A stretch of DNA of 64,000 nucleotides, taken from assembly GCA_030681615.1 (NCBI GenBank), contig JAUXSA010000001.1, positions 1 through 64,000 of the forward strand. Direction: 5' to 3'. Below the pieces are notes generated by a model, which did no database searches, was not told the DNA's origin, and saw only the letters and a list, made by a program, of their open reading frames with translations. Made by a program: the position numbers and the translations under genes. Positions within the stretch are counted from its first letter, which is position 1; every line of letters begins with the position of its first letter. Source of the DNA: Bacteroidota bacterium. Its GTDB lineage: Bacteria; Bacteroidota; Bacteroidia; B-17B0; Aurantibacillaceae. Below are positions 10,817 through 20,785 of the stretch, piece by piece.

Positions 10817-11615
10817 AAAAATAAATATAAAGGCCTTGCTTTTTATAGTAACGCTGTGTTTTTCTTTTTCATTTATGAAGCAGGACAGTCCAAAAAAAAT
10901 AGCTATTAAAACAAAGTTGGATTATTTTGCTACTGATAATTTAGGCAATTTATATACAGTTAAAGAAAACGAGCTAATTAAATATTTATTAAGCGGAAAA
11001 TTATTTGCAAGATATAGTAATTTAAAATTAGGTAATATAAGTACGGTCGACGCAACAAATCCTTTAAAATTACTTTTGTATTACCGCGATTTTCAACAGA
11101 TAATTTTTTTGGATAACCAGCTTACCAATAATAGCGAACCGATCTCTTTAGAGAAATTAGGTTATGAGCAAACCGACCTTGTTTGCGCCAGCGCTAATAA
11201 TAGTTTTTGGATCTATAATAAACAAAATAATGAGTTAGTGCGTTTTAATGAAGCCTCAAAACAAATTGCTGCTACTGGTAATTTAAAACAAGTGTTGCAA
11301 GCCGAATTAAAACCCAATTTTATGATCGAGCATAATGGCTTCTTGTTTTTAAATTCGCCCGAAACCGGCATTTTTGTATTTGATATTTTTGGCACTTTTA
11401 ATAAAATAATCTCGCTAAAGAACCTTAAGCGCTTTGATGTGAGCGATGAAATTATTTACTTTCAAAAAGACAGCCTTTTTTGCAGCTATAACTACCGTTT
11501 ATTTGAAGAGGTTTGTAAAAATAATTGTAAGGCAGATCAAATAAATTATGCTAAGAACAGGCTTTACAAATCCTACGGCGATTCTTTAGTTATTGAGCCT
11601 TTAACCCCAAATTAG
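10809..11615 (+). CDS. Hypothetical secreted protein
   Basis: Overlaps the GH3 gene end by 8 bp. Hydrophobic N-terminus INIKALLFIVTLCFSFSFMKQ. Confidence 0.6.
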   Translation: MNKKINIKALLFIVTLCFSFSFMKQDSPKKIAIKTKLDYFATDNLGNLYTVKENELIKYLLSGKLFARYSNLKLGNISTVDATNPLKLLLYYRDFQQIIFLDNQLTNNSEPISLEKLGYEQTDLVCASANNSFWIYNKQNNELVRFNEASKQIAATGNLKQVLQAELKPNFMIEHNGFLFLNSPETGIFVFDIFGTFNKIISLKNLKRFDVSDEIIYFQKDSLFCSYNYRLFEEVCKNNCKADQINYAKNRLYKSYGDSLVIEPLTPN

Positions 11616-11650
11616 CAACGATTTTAATGTGTGGATATGATAAATTAAAG

Positions 11651-11658
11651 TATATTTG
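11651..11658 (+). promoter_or_regulatory. Possible Bacteroidota -7 box TATATTTG upstream of the GH16-like gene
   Basis: TAnnTTTG match 17 nt before the ATG at 11675. No convincing -33 element seen. Confidence 0.25.
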
Positions 11659-11674
11659 ATTTTCAAAATTCACA

Positions 11675-13699
11675 ATGCGTTTTTCCTTAAAGGTATATAG
11701 TGTTTTTCTTTTTATTGGAAGTTTACTGGTAGGTTGCAAGCGATCAGATTTTGACGTTACAGGCTTTAAACCATTTGACAATTATAATATCAAAAAGAAC
11801 GACTCTACTTACTTAATTTCTACAGATCTTGAAAACTCAGTTCTTTACGGAGTCGAAATTCCTACAATAAAACAACTTCCAAACGGAAAATTTGCTTTTG
11901 AGTTTTCAATAAAGAATAACGGCTCGCCGCAGCAATTTTTTTACAAATTATATTATCAGAATGAGTCTTACAAATGGGAAAACGGCGACTCGCTGGATAC
12001 CGAAAATTTTTATGGCAGTTGGGAGTTGGCCGAAATGGAATACAAGGTCACCCCAATGATCGAAAAAGAATTTGCCGTTAAGGATAGCTTTAAAATAATT
12101 GGTAACCCCCGCGATGAACAACTATATTATGGGGCCGATCCTGAAAGAACATTTATAAGTGATAGCTTGTTGACCAAGTTTTACGCAAAAATTAATTCAG
12201 AAAGCGATTGGGTTGAAAGTGTAAAACAAAAAGCTGTTGCCAATAAGATCAGCGTGCAAGAACAATCTTATTTAGAAGCGCTTTGGTCTATCGAAAATAG
12301 CTTTCAAACAGACTCTGCCTATAATAACCGCTACAAACGTAATCCCCGAATGGGTAATTATAAATTTTTGTTAGTGGTGTGTAATGGATTAGGTCTTTCA
12401 AAAATTCCTGATGAAGTTAAAAGTGTTGGAAAGAAAAACCCCGAAGGAAAATTTGTTAATCCTTTTACGTATTTTTTGGTGAATGAAGGCAAAAATTTAG
12501 AAGGCACAAAAGTAATGCTTGCTAAAGAGCAGTTGGCAGTAAATGCAAAACTGGATCTTGGTTCGGGTTTATTTGTAGATAAATTAAAGATCAACAGTTC
12601 AAAATTTAATACCGCCGAAATTAATTCAAATTGTAATACATCCGAAACACTAAGGCATAAAGCGCACTTCTCTCAATATTTTCACCACATTAATAAAACT
12701 ATTGAATTTGTAAACGTGAAAGAAATAAGAGATGTGATCGCAGAAAATTTTACGCGTGAGCAGTACAAAGATCTTATTAGTTCATATGGACAAAGCAAAA
12801 ATTTTGTTCACACCTATAGCAACGCAACAGATTGTCCTTGTAAAACTGTGAACTCTGACAGCAGCGCAAAAGCCATCACTATTTTTAACCCGGGCAATAA
12901 ACCTAACGAGTTTAAAAAAGAACATGTTGGTGTTATTTCGCGAATTGGTTTTACTTATGGCAAATGGTGCGCTAAAATAAAATTCCCAAAAATAATTTCT
13001 AAGGATAATGTTTGGAATGGTTTAACCACTGCTTTCTGGCTTATATTTCAATCGGATGCAAAATGGAATATGCGCCGTATTTGTAAATCAGATTATGGTT
13101 ACATTCCAAAACAATTCCCAGATGATGAAGGATCGGTAAAGGAAGCAAGGCCACAGGTAACTTATTCTGAAATTGATTTTGAGATCTTAAAAGAATCTAA
13201 GTACTGGACCCAATCCGCTTATAATAATGGAGACAATTATCCTAAAGAAGATGCAGCAAACAATAATGATCTTACAATTTGCTGTACCAATTGGGATATG
13301 GGATGCCAACAACCAAAAAACTATGTGATAGGTGCCAAAAAAATAATGGTAGAAGGCAAAGAGATAGAATTTTGCAGGTGGAATTATTTTAATAAACTGG
13401 TTACTTCAAAAGTTGCTGCGCCACACGCCGAAGTATTTAATGATGACTTTTATTATTTTGAAATTGACTGGCAGCCGCAACGCATAATATGGCGTATAGG
13501 AAAAGATAAAAATAATTTAAAAGAGATCTGTCGTATGGATAATACTATGACAACCATACCAAATAATCAAATGCTGATGGTAATGTCGCAGGAGTTTCAT
13601 TACCAGGAATGGTGGCCAACGGCACCTTTTATGCAAAATTACACACCCTTTCCTAAGAACGATCTAATAGGTAAATTACTGGAGGTAGAAATTCGTTAA
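11675..13699 (+). CDS. Glycoside hydrolase family 16-like lipoprotein
   Basis: Lipobox FLFIGSLLVGC; GH16-type ExDxxE motif in YSEIDFEILKE; FYYFEIDWQPQRIIWRI. Confidence 0.7.
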   Translation: MRFSLKVYSVFLFIGSLLVGCKRSDFDVTGFKPFDNYNIKKNDSTYLISTDLENSVLYGVEIPTIKQLPNGKFAFEFSIKNNGSPQQFFYKLYYQNESYKWENGDSLDTENFYGSWELAEMEYKVTPMIEKEFAVKDSFKIIGNPRDEQLYYGADPERTFISDSLLTKFYAKINSESDWVESVKQKAVANKISVQEQSYLEALWSIENSFQTDSAYNNRYKRNPRMGNYKFLLVVCNGLGLSKIPDEVKSVGKKNPEGKFVNPFTYFLVNEGKNLEGTKVMLAKEQLAVNAKLDLGSGLFVDKLKINSSKFNTAEINSNCNTSETLRHKAHFSQYFHHINKTIEFVNVKEIRDVIAENFTREQYKDLISSYGQSKNFVHTYSNATDCPCKTVNSDSSAKAITIFNPGNKPNEFKKEHVGVISRIGFTYGKWCAKIKFPKIISKDNVWNGLTTAFWLIFQSDAKWNMRRICKSDYGYIPKQFPDDEGSVKEARPQVTYSEIDFEILKESKYWTQSAYNNGDNYPKEDAANNNDLTICCTNWDMGCQQPKNYVIGAKKIMVEGKEIEFCRWNYFNKLVTSKVAAPHAEVFNDDFYYFEIDWQPQRIIWRIGKDKNNLKEICRMDNTMTTIPNNQMLMVMSQEFHYQEWWPTAPFMQNYTPFPKNDLIGKLLEVEIR

Positions 13700-15126
13700 T
13701 GGTATTTAGCAGCATCATATTTTTACTTTATTTTTTCCCGGTTGTATTTATACTTTATTTTTTGCTGCACAATAAAGTAAAGAATGCATTCTTATTAATT
13801 GTAAGTATTTTATTTTACATGTGGGGTGCGCCAAAATTTATTTTCGCCATACTTCTTACAACCTGTATCGATTTCTTTTTGGTGAATACGATGCACAATT
13901 CAAGTTCAGAGAAAAAAAGGAAAATATTTTTAGTGCTATCGTTGAGCTTAAATGTAGGCATGTTGTTCTATTTTAAATACTGTAACTTTTTTATTGATAA
14001 CGCTAACGCTATTTTAGGTGTATTTACAACAAAACAAATTCATTGGGCAGATATTGTTTTACCAATTGGTATTTCGTTTTACACTTTTGAAAGTTTGACC
14101 TACGTATTAGATGTTTACAGGCGCGTGCACAAGCCACTTAATAATTTCTGGGATTACCAGTTGTATATTATTTTATTCCCAAAATTAATTGCCGGACCAA
14201 TTATTCGTTATCACGAACTATCAGACCAAATACAAGGACGCATAGGAAAAGAAACTATTGATGGTGTGCTTACAGGCTTTTACCGTTTTATTATTGGCTT
14301 AAGTAAAAAGGTTTTAATTGCCAATACCATGGCTGCTTTTGCTGATCAGATCTTTAATACAAAAATTGCAGAACTAAATACACCGATGGCATGGCTGGGA
14401 ATGTTAGCGTATACATTTCAAATTTATTTTGACTTTAGCGGCTACAGCGATATGGCAATTGGGATGGGAAAAATGCTGGGCTTTAAATTTCCAGAGAATT
14501 TTAATAACCCTTACACCTCTTTAAGCATTACCGAATTTTGGCGCAGGTGGCATATAACATTGGGAGCCTGGATGAAAAATTATCTTTACATTCCTTTAGG
14601 TGGAAACCAGGTAAATTCTAAAATGAAATTATTTTTTAATTTATGGCTGGTGTTCTTAATATCGGGTTTTTGGCATGGTGCGGCGTGGACCTTTATTTTT
14701 TGGGGTATTTACCATGGTTTGTTATTGATCGCTGAGCGTTTATTTTTATTAAAAGTGTATGCTAAACTTCCAAAATTCATTCCGTTAATTATTACATTTT
14801 TATTAGTGGCTGTTGGCTGGGTGTTTTTTAGAGCAGAGAGTTTTAAAGATGCAGCTTTGTTTGTGAAGAAATTGATCTCGTTTAATTTTAGCTCTAACTA
14901 TATTTATCTTAATGGTGAGCTGATCTTCTATTTTATCCTGGCTTGTTTATTCTCTTTTATAACCTTAAGTCCTTTTGGGAAAAAGTTGCAGAACCGTGTT
15001 TATTTTTCAAACTATTCGCAAGTTGGTTATGTTGTAGCCACACTTTGCAGCATTACATTGTTTTATTATTGTGTGGCCTCAATTTCATCAAGCACCTTTA
15101 ACCCATTTATTTATTTTAGATTTTAA
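13699..15126 (+). CDS. MBOAT family O-acyltransferase (AlgI-like)
   Basis: Multi-TM; LPIGISFYTFESLTYVLDVYRR, FPKLIAGPIIRYHEL, YFDFSGYSDMAIGMGKMLGFKFPENFNNPY, SITEFWRRWHITLGAWMKNYLYIPLGGN, SGFWHGAAWTFIFWGIYHG. Confidence 0.95.
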   Translation: MVFSSIIFLLYFFPVVFILYFLLHNKVKNAFLLIVSILFYMWGAPKFIFAILLTTCIDFFLVNTMHNSSSEKKRKIFLVLSLSLNVGMLFYFKYCNFFIDNANAILGVFTTKQIHWADIVLPIGISFYTFESLTYVLDVYRRVHKPLNNFWDYQLYIILFPKLIAGPIIRYHELSDQIQGRIGKETIDGVLTGFYRFIIGLSKKVLIANTMAAFADQIFNTKIAELNTPMAWLGMLAYTFQIYFDFSGYSDMAIGMGKMLGFKFPENFNNPYTSLSITEFWRRWHITLGAWMKNYLYIPLGGNQVNSKMKLFFNLWLVFLISGFWHGAAWTFIFWGIYHGLLLIAERLFLLKVYAKLPKFIPLIITFLLVAVGWVFFRAESFKDAALFVKKLISFNFSSNYIYLNGELIFYFILACLFSFITLSPFGKKLQNRVYFSNYSQVGYVVATLCSITLFYYCVASISSSTFNPFIYFRF

Positions 15127-16553
15127 TGCAGGTAATATTTAAATATATATTAGGTTTTATAATAGCAATTGCGTTATTACTGCCCATGCTGCAATCTAAC
15201 TTTGGCTTTTTTGAAGAGGAGCCATTGGAAGGAATTACCATTGCACAAAAACCTGAATTTAAAAAGGCTAATTACTGGAGCAGTAACTGGCAGGAAAATT
15301 ATACCGCCTATTTAAATGATAATTTTGGTTTTAGGCCATGGTTAATTCGTTTTTACAACCAGGTTCAGTTTGATGTTTTTAAAACTACCAAAGCACCTGG
15401 AGTTGTTATAGGCAAAAATGGCGAATTATTTATTGAATCTTATATTGACGATCATATCGGAAAAAATTTTCTTGGCTCATCAAAAATAAATGAGCAGGCC
15501 ATAAAAATAAAAGCAGTGCAGGATTCTTTAAAAGCAAGAGGAAAAGATCTGATAGTGGTGTTTGCTCCCGGCAAGGCATCGTATTATCCTGAGCTGATAC
15601 CAGATAGATATGTTGACAAGAAAAAAGACAGTACCAATTATAAATCATACGCAAGTGCATTTGCGCAAAAGGGTGTGAATTTTATCGACCTTAATAAATG
15701 GTTCTTTGAAAGTAAAAATAAATTAAAGCATAAAGTGTATCCAAAATATGGCACACATTGGAATCATTATGGGATGTGTTTAGGGCTTGATACTATTTTA
15801 AAATATATTGAGAAAAAAAGAAATATTGACATGCCTGATTTTGATTATTCTATTGTGAATTATAACACCAAATTAAAAGGAAATGATTTTGATATAGGTG
15901 TTTTAATGAATTTAATGATCCCTTTAGAGACAGACCCTAATCCTTACCCGATCTATAAATACAAAACCAATGATAAGAAAGTAAAACCCGATGTGTTGGT
16001 GGTGGGTGATAGTTATTGGTGGTGCCAGGTGGGCGATGATCTGCCGATACATTTTTTCAGGGAAGATGAATACTGGTTCTATAACAAAACACAATTGATC
16101 CGGAACGGAAAACAAAAGGAAATAAAAGCCCTAAATTTAAGTGCCGCTTTAGCTCAAAGAGATGTTGTATTATTAATTGCAACCGAGGCTACCTATTACA
16201 TGTTCCCCTATGGTTTTGCCGACGATGCTTATAAATTGTATTGTAAGGATAATAGCAAGCGCATGAACGAGATCATTACAGACATGAAAAAGAATAATAG
16301 TTGGTATCAAAGTATTGTAACAAAAGCCGAAGAAAATAAGGTAACACTTGAAACACAACTTAAATTAGATGCCGAGTTTATTTTAGCTTCTGAAATCATC
16401 AATCCAAAAGAGACCGTTGAGCAAATTATTGAAAGAATAAAAGCCGACGCCAGCTGGATGAAAACGATCAAGAAAAAGGCCGAAGACAAGAACATTACCA
16501 TGGAGCAACAGATCAAAGAAGATGCCCAATGGACCTTTGATAACAGTAAATAG
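15126..16553 (+). CDS. AlgX/AlgJ-like SGNH-fold O-acetylation protein
   Basis: VLVVGDSYWW and GTHWNHYGM motifs; overlaps the MBOAT stop by 1 nt; two C-terminal helical repeats. Confidence 0.85.
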   Translation: MQVIFKYILGFIIAIALLLPMLQSNFGFFEEEPLEGITIAQKPEFKKANYWSSNWQENYTAYLNDNFGFRPWLIRFYNQVQFDVFKTTKAPGVVIGKNGELFIESYIDDHIGKNFLGSSKINEQAIKIKAVQDSLKARGKDLIVVFAPGKASYYPELIPDRYVDKKKDSTNYKSYASAFAQKGVNFIDLNKWFFESKNKLKHKVYPKYGTHWNHYGMCLGLDTILKYIEKKRNIDMPDFDYSIVNYNTKLKGNDFDIGVLMNLMIPLETDPNPYPIYKYKTNDKKVKPDVLVVGDSYWWCQVGDDLPIHFFREDEYWFYNKTQLIRNGKQKEIKALNLSAALAQRDVVLLIATEATYYMFPYGFADDAYKLYCKDNSKRMNEIITDMKKNNSWYQSIVTKAEENKVTLETQLKLDAEFILASEIINPKETVEQIIERIKADASWMKTIKKKAEDKNITMEQQIKEDAQWTFDNSK

Positions 16554-16627
16554 GGCTTAAAGTCGGGAACCCTCTCCCCACCAACACTATTTAACATTTA
16601 TACCTTCCAAAAAAACCGCTGCTTTGC

Positions 16628-16635
16628 TATATTTG
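16628..16635 (+). promoter_or_regulatory. Possible Bacteroidota -7 box (TATATTTG) upstream of the DUF4175 gene
   Basis: gctatatttgtg about 70 bp upstream of ATG 16708. -33 element not evident. Confidence 0.3.
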
Positions 16636-16707
16636 TGTAACACATTATGTGGTTTGTGGTTATTAATAGGTTTTATGGAAATAGCCAAAAAAAGCATCTC
16701 AATATAA

Positions 16708-19700
16708 ATGCAGAACTCAGAGAACATACTTATTCAAAAACTAGACGAATTTATCCGTCGCTACTATAAAAATCAATTAATTAAAGGCACTTTATATTCG
16801 AGTGGTATTTTATTGGCCGCATTTTTATCGGTAATTTTTTTAGAATATTTTGGAGAGTTCAATACCCTTGTTCGTGGTGTATTGTTTTTCGGTTTTTTAT
16901 CTTCTACACTTTTTGTATTGGCAAAATATATTGTCACCCCTTTACTTAAGTTAAATAAAATTGGTAACGTTATTTCTTACGACCAGGCAGCCGGTATTAT
17001 TGGTAACCATTTTACTAATGTGCAGGATAAATTATTGAACGTTTTGCAATTGCAAAACAATAAACTTTTATCAGGCTCAGACGAATTACTGTTGGCGGGC
17101 ATCAATCAAAAGATAAACGAACTTAAGCCTGTTCCTTTTACAACCGCAGTTGATATTAACAAAAACAAAAAGTATTTAAAATTCGTTTTACCACTTTTAA
17201 TATTAACTACTGGTGTTTGTATCATCTGGCCACAAATAATTACTAAAAGCACACAGCGTTTAGTTCACTATCAAACCTATTACGAAAAGGAAATGCCTTT
17301 TCAGTTTACTATTCAAAATAAAAATTTGCAAGCCTTACAAACGCAGGATTACGATCTTGAAGTAAAAGTTTCTGGCGAGCAATTGCCAAACGAAGTTTTT
17401 ATAAATATCAACGGCATCGATTACAAACTCGAAAAACAAAATAACACTTCTTTTAAATATACTTTTTCAAACCTACAGTCAAACACTACTTTTCAATTAG
17501 ATGCAGCCGGTTTTACTTCTAAAGAATATGAGTTAAAGGTTTTACCAAAACCAACTTTAATGCAATTTAACCTGCAGTTAATTTATCCGGCTTACTTAAA
17601 TAAACCAAACGAGAATATTGCTAATACTGGCGACCTTCAAATTCCACAAGGCACAAAAGTTAACTGGGTTTTTAATACAAAAAATACCGATGAGCTTCAG
17701 ATAAGGTTTAGCGATAGTTTAGCTTCGCCACAAAAAAATAATGCCAATCAATTTCAGTTCTCGCGCAAATTTATTCAAAGCAATAGTTACACCATTAAAG
17801 CAATTAATCAATTTGTATTAAATGCTTCCGATTCGGTTAACTACAGCGTGAATGTTGTGCCCGATCAATATCCAACTATTGATGTGAACGAAAAACTGGA
17901 TTCATTAAATCCTAAGAACATTTATTTTAGCGGACAAATAAAAGACGATTATGGCTTTAACCGCTTAACGTTTCATTATAAAAAATCAGGAACTGATACA
18001 GCTGGAAAAGCTACCGAAACAAATGGAAGTTTCCCTATTACAGTAAATAAAGGTCAGGTAGCACAACCTTATTTTTATTTTTTAGATGCGGCGCAATTTA
18101 ATCTACAGCCCGGAGATAAAATTGAATACTTCTTCGAAGTGTTTGACAATGACGGGGTAAACGGCGCCAAATCTGCTAAAACGCAGTTAATGGTGTTTAA
18201 AGCGCCAACCCAGGATGAGATAAACGAGAATACCGAAAAGAATAATACCGAGATAAAAAAAGATCTTGAAGAGAGCATTAAAAAAGCACAACAGCTTCAA
18301 AAAGAAGTGAACGAACTTTCTAAAAAAATAAACGATAAAAAACAATTAGGTTACGAAGAGAAAAAGAAACTGGAAGATCTTTTGAAGAAACAACAGGAAC
18401 TTCAAAATAAAATAGAAGAATTAAAACAAGAGAATCAACAAAATAATCAACAACAGAACGAGTTCTCAAAAACGGATGAATCCATCATGGAAAAACAAAA
18501 ACAATTAGAACAATTGTTTGAAAATGTGATGACACCCGAAATGAAAAAATTATTTGACGAACTAAATAAAATGTTAGAGAAGTTGGATAAAAATGAAGTG
18601 CAGCAAAAATTAGAGGAAATGAAGCTCTCTAATAAAGACATTGAAAAAGAACTGGACCGTAACCTGGAAGCCTTTAAGCAGCTTGAGGTGGAGAAAAAAA
18701 TGCAGGATGTTATTGATAAACTGGACGAGCTTAAAAAGAAAGAAGACGAGCTGAATAAAGAAACGGAGAATAAAAAAGACGATAAGAGTCAGGACAACAA
18801 GACGCAAGACAAAAACGAAAAGAATAAGGACGATAAAAAAGCCGACGCTAAAGAATTAGAAAAAAAGCAGGATGATATTGCTAAACAATTTGAAGAACTT
18901 AAAAAAGATCTGAAAGAACTGGAACAAAAAAATAAAGAGTTGGAACAACCGAACGCTTTGCCTAAAACTGAAGAAAAGCAAAATGAGATAAGTAAGGAAA
19001 TGAAAAACAGTTCTGAGCAATTAAGCAAGAACAGTAAAAAGGATGCCGGCAAATCTCAGAAAAAGGCGAGCGAAAAAATGGAAGAGATGAAAGAGGAGAT
19101 GGAAAGCGCTATGATGGAAAGTGAAGAAAAGCAAGAGTCTGAAAATGCTGAAGCGCTTCGTCAAATTTTAGAGAACCTGGTTAACTTATCGTTTGCGCAG
19201 GAAGAACTAATTAAACAATTACCAAAAACGCGCATCGATAATCCACAATATGTTGCCATTCCAAAACAACAAAATAAATTGAAGGATGATAGCAAGATCA
19301 TTGAAGATAGTTTATTAGCATTAAGTAAACGTGCCCCGCAAATTAGCGCAATAGTTAATCGTGAAATTAGCGCCATTAATCTTAACATGAATAAAACGGT
19401 GCAAGCCCTTGCTGATAGAAATACCGGCGAAGGAACCATGCGCATGCAAACCACCATGACCTCGGTAAATAACCTGGCCCTTTTGTTAAATGAATCGTTG
19501 GAGCAAATGCAAAAGCAAATGAAGCAAAAGCAACAGCAAAAAGGTGGTAGCGGTAAGTGTAAAAAACCGGGTGCGGGTCAGGGCGCAAAACCTTCGGATA
19601 AGCCAAGTATGCAAAGCATGAAAAAATTGCAGGAGCAGTTGAACGAGCAAATGAAAGCAATGAAAGAGGCGATGGAAAAAGGTCAGAAACCTGGAGAAAA

Positions 19701-20187
19701 ACCTGGAGATAAAAAAGGTCAGAAGCCGGGGCAAGGACAAAATGGTAATAGTGGCATGATGATGCCTGGAAATAGCGAACAATTGGCTAAAATGGCTGCG
19801 CAACAAGAAGCTTTAAGGAGACAAATGCAGCAAATGATGGATAAATTGAAGAATAAGGGTAAAAATCCGGGGGGCGAGATAGCGGATATGATGGAGCAAA
19901 CCGAAAAAGACCTTGTAAATAAGCATCTTACGAATGAAACCATGAAACGCCAGCAGGATATCCTCAGTAAATTGCTCGAAAGTGAGAAAGCGGAGCGTGA
20001 AAGAGAGCAGGATGAACAGAGGAAAAGTAATGAAGCAAAAAATCAAATTTTAAGCAACCCTAATCAATTTTTAGAGTATAAAAGACTAAAAGAAAAAGAA
20101 ATGGAGTTGTTAAATACCGTCCCACCTAGTTTAACGCCCTATTACAAGGAAAAAGTAAATAACTATTTTAATAGCGTAAACAAGTGA
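16708..20187 (+). CDS. DUF4175 family membrane protein with long coiled coil
   Basis: Two N-terminal TM segments, DQAAGIIGNHFTNVQDKLLNVLQLQ region, beta domain, then a long E/K/Q-rich coiled coil. Confidence 0.8.
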   Translation: MQNSENILIQKLDEFIRRYYKNQLIKGTLYSSGILLAAFLSVIFLEYFGEFNTLVRGVLFFGFLSSTLFVLAKYIVTPLLKLNKIGNVISYDQAAGIIGNHFTNVQDKLLNVLQLQNNKLLSGSDELLLAGINQKINELKPVPFTTAVDINKNKKYLKFVLPLLILTTGVCIIWPQIITKSTQRLVHYQTYYEKEMPFQFTIQNKNLQALQTQDYDLEVKVSGEQLPNEVFININGIDYKLEKQNNTSFKYTFSNLQSNTTFQLDAAGFTSKEYELKVLPKPTLMQFNLQLIYPAYLNKPNENIANTGDLQIPQGTKVNWVFNTKNTDELQIRFSDSLASPQKNNANQFQFSRKFIQSNSYTIKAINQFVLNASDSVNYSVNVVPDQYPTIDVNEKLDSLNPKNIYFSGQIKDDYGFNRLTFHYKKSGTDTAGKATETNGSFPITVNKGQVAQPYFYFLDAAQFNLQPGDKIEYFFEVFDNDGVNGAKSAKTQLMVFKAPTQDEINENTEKNNTEIKKDLEESIKKAQQLQKEVNELSKKINDKKQLGYEEKKKLEDLLKKQQELQNKIEELKQENQQNNQQQNEFSKTDESIMEKQKQLEQLFENVMTPEMKKLFDELNKMLEKLDKNEVQQKLEEMKLSNKDIEKELDRNLEAFKQLEVEKKMQDVIDKLDELKKKEDELNKETENKKDDKSQDNKTQDKNEKNKDDKKADAKELEKKQDDIAKQFEELKKDLKELEQKNKELEQPNALPKTEEKQNEISKEMKNSSEQLSKNSKKDAGKSQKKASEKMEEMKEEMESAMMESEEKQESENAEALRQILENLVNLSFAQEELIKQLPKTRIDNPQYVAIPKQQNKLKDDSKIIEDSLLALSKRAPQISAIVNREISAINLNMNKTVQALADRNTGEGTMRMQTTMTSVNNLALLLNESLEQMQKQMKQKQQQKGGSGKCKKPGAGQGAKPSDKPSMQSMKKLQEQLNEQMKAMKEAMEKGQKPGEKPGDKKGQKPGQGQNGNSGMMMPGNSEQLAKMAAQQEALRRQMQQMMDKLKNKGKNPGGEIADMMEQTEKDLVNKHLTNETMKRQQDILSKLLESEKAEREREQDEQRKSNEAKNQILSNPNQFLEYKRLKEKEMELLNTVPPSLTPYYKEKVNNYFNSVNK

Positions 20188-20594
20188 TGATCCCAGCGAG
20201 GAACGAGACCTTGAAAATAAATTCGAGGCCGGAGCATTTAAGATTAGTAGAGCGTTTGATAGACGATGTGTGCCAGGTTTTTAACGTGCACGAAGACTGT
20301 TATGGTAATATCTTAATAGCCGTTACCGAAGCCGTAAACAATGCCATTTACCATGGCAACAAAAATAACCCCGATAAATTTGTGAATATAGGTTTTCAGA
20401 ATTCTGATAAACAATTAATTTTTTCAGTTACTGATGAAGGGCAAGGTTTTGATTTTTTAGGTCTGCCCGATCCAACTGATCCAGCCAATATTGATAAACC
20501 AAGCGGCCGCGGTGTTTTTTTAATGAAAAACCTCGCCGATTCTATCCAATTTGAGCAAAACGGCAAGACCGTAAAATTGGCCTTTAATAATTAA
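20184..20594 (+). CDS. RsbW-like anti-sigma factor / serine kinase (HATPase_c_2)
   Basis: ALTEAVNNAIYHGN-type N-box (AVTEAVNNAIYHGNKNN), DEGQGFD, GRGVFLMKNLAD. ATGA overlap with the DUF4175 gene. Confidence 0.9.
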   Translation: MMIPARNETLKINSRPEHLRLVERLIDDVCQVFNVHEDCYGNILIAVTEAVNNAIYHGNKNNPDKFVNIGFQNSDKQLIFSVTDEGQGFDFLGLPDPTDPANIDKPSGRGVFLMKNLADSIQFEQNGKTVKLAFNN

Positions 20595-20601
20595 AGGTTT
20601 T

Positions 20602-20785
20602 ATATTTCGTCCCTACGGGACTTAATTATTTCTAAATTTTCTTTCTATAATATCTGACTCCTACGGAGTCTTTTTTGTTTTATTTATTTTCCGTCGTTAT
20701 GTTTAAATGTTGTTGTCCCGTAGGGACAAAATATGGTAGAAAAAACGAACCCAAAAATAAAACAAGTCTCGTAGGGACGAAATAT
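20602..20785. repeat. REP/BIME-like composite extragenic palindrome (TCCCTACGGGA family)
   Basis: Perfect 15-bp inverted repeat atatttcgtccctac (20602-20616) / gtagggacgaaatat (20771-20785). Four short palindromes: 20609-20621, 20656-20670, 20715-20727, 20766-20778. Confidence 0.85.

Noticed and set aside
18075-20046. Cluster of antisense ORFs (60-106 aa) opposite the DUF4175 coiled coil
   Set aside because: Codon-bias shadows of an E/K/Q-rich sense protein; no independent start or ribosome-site evidence.
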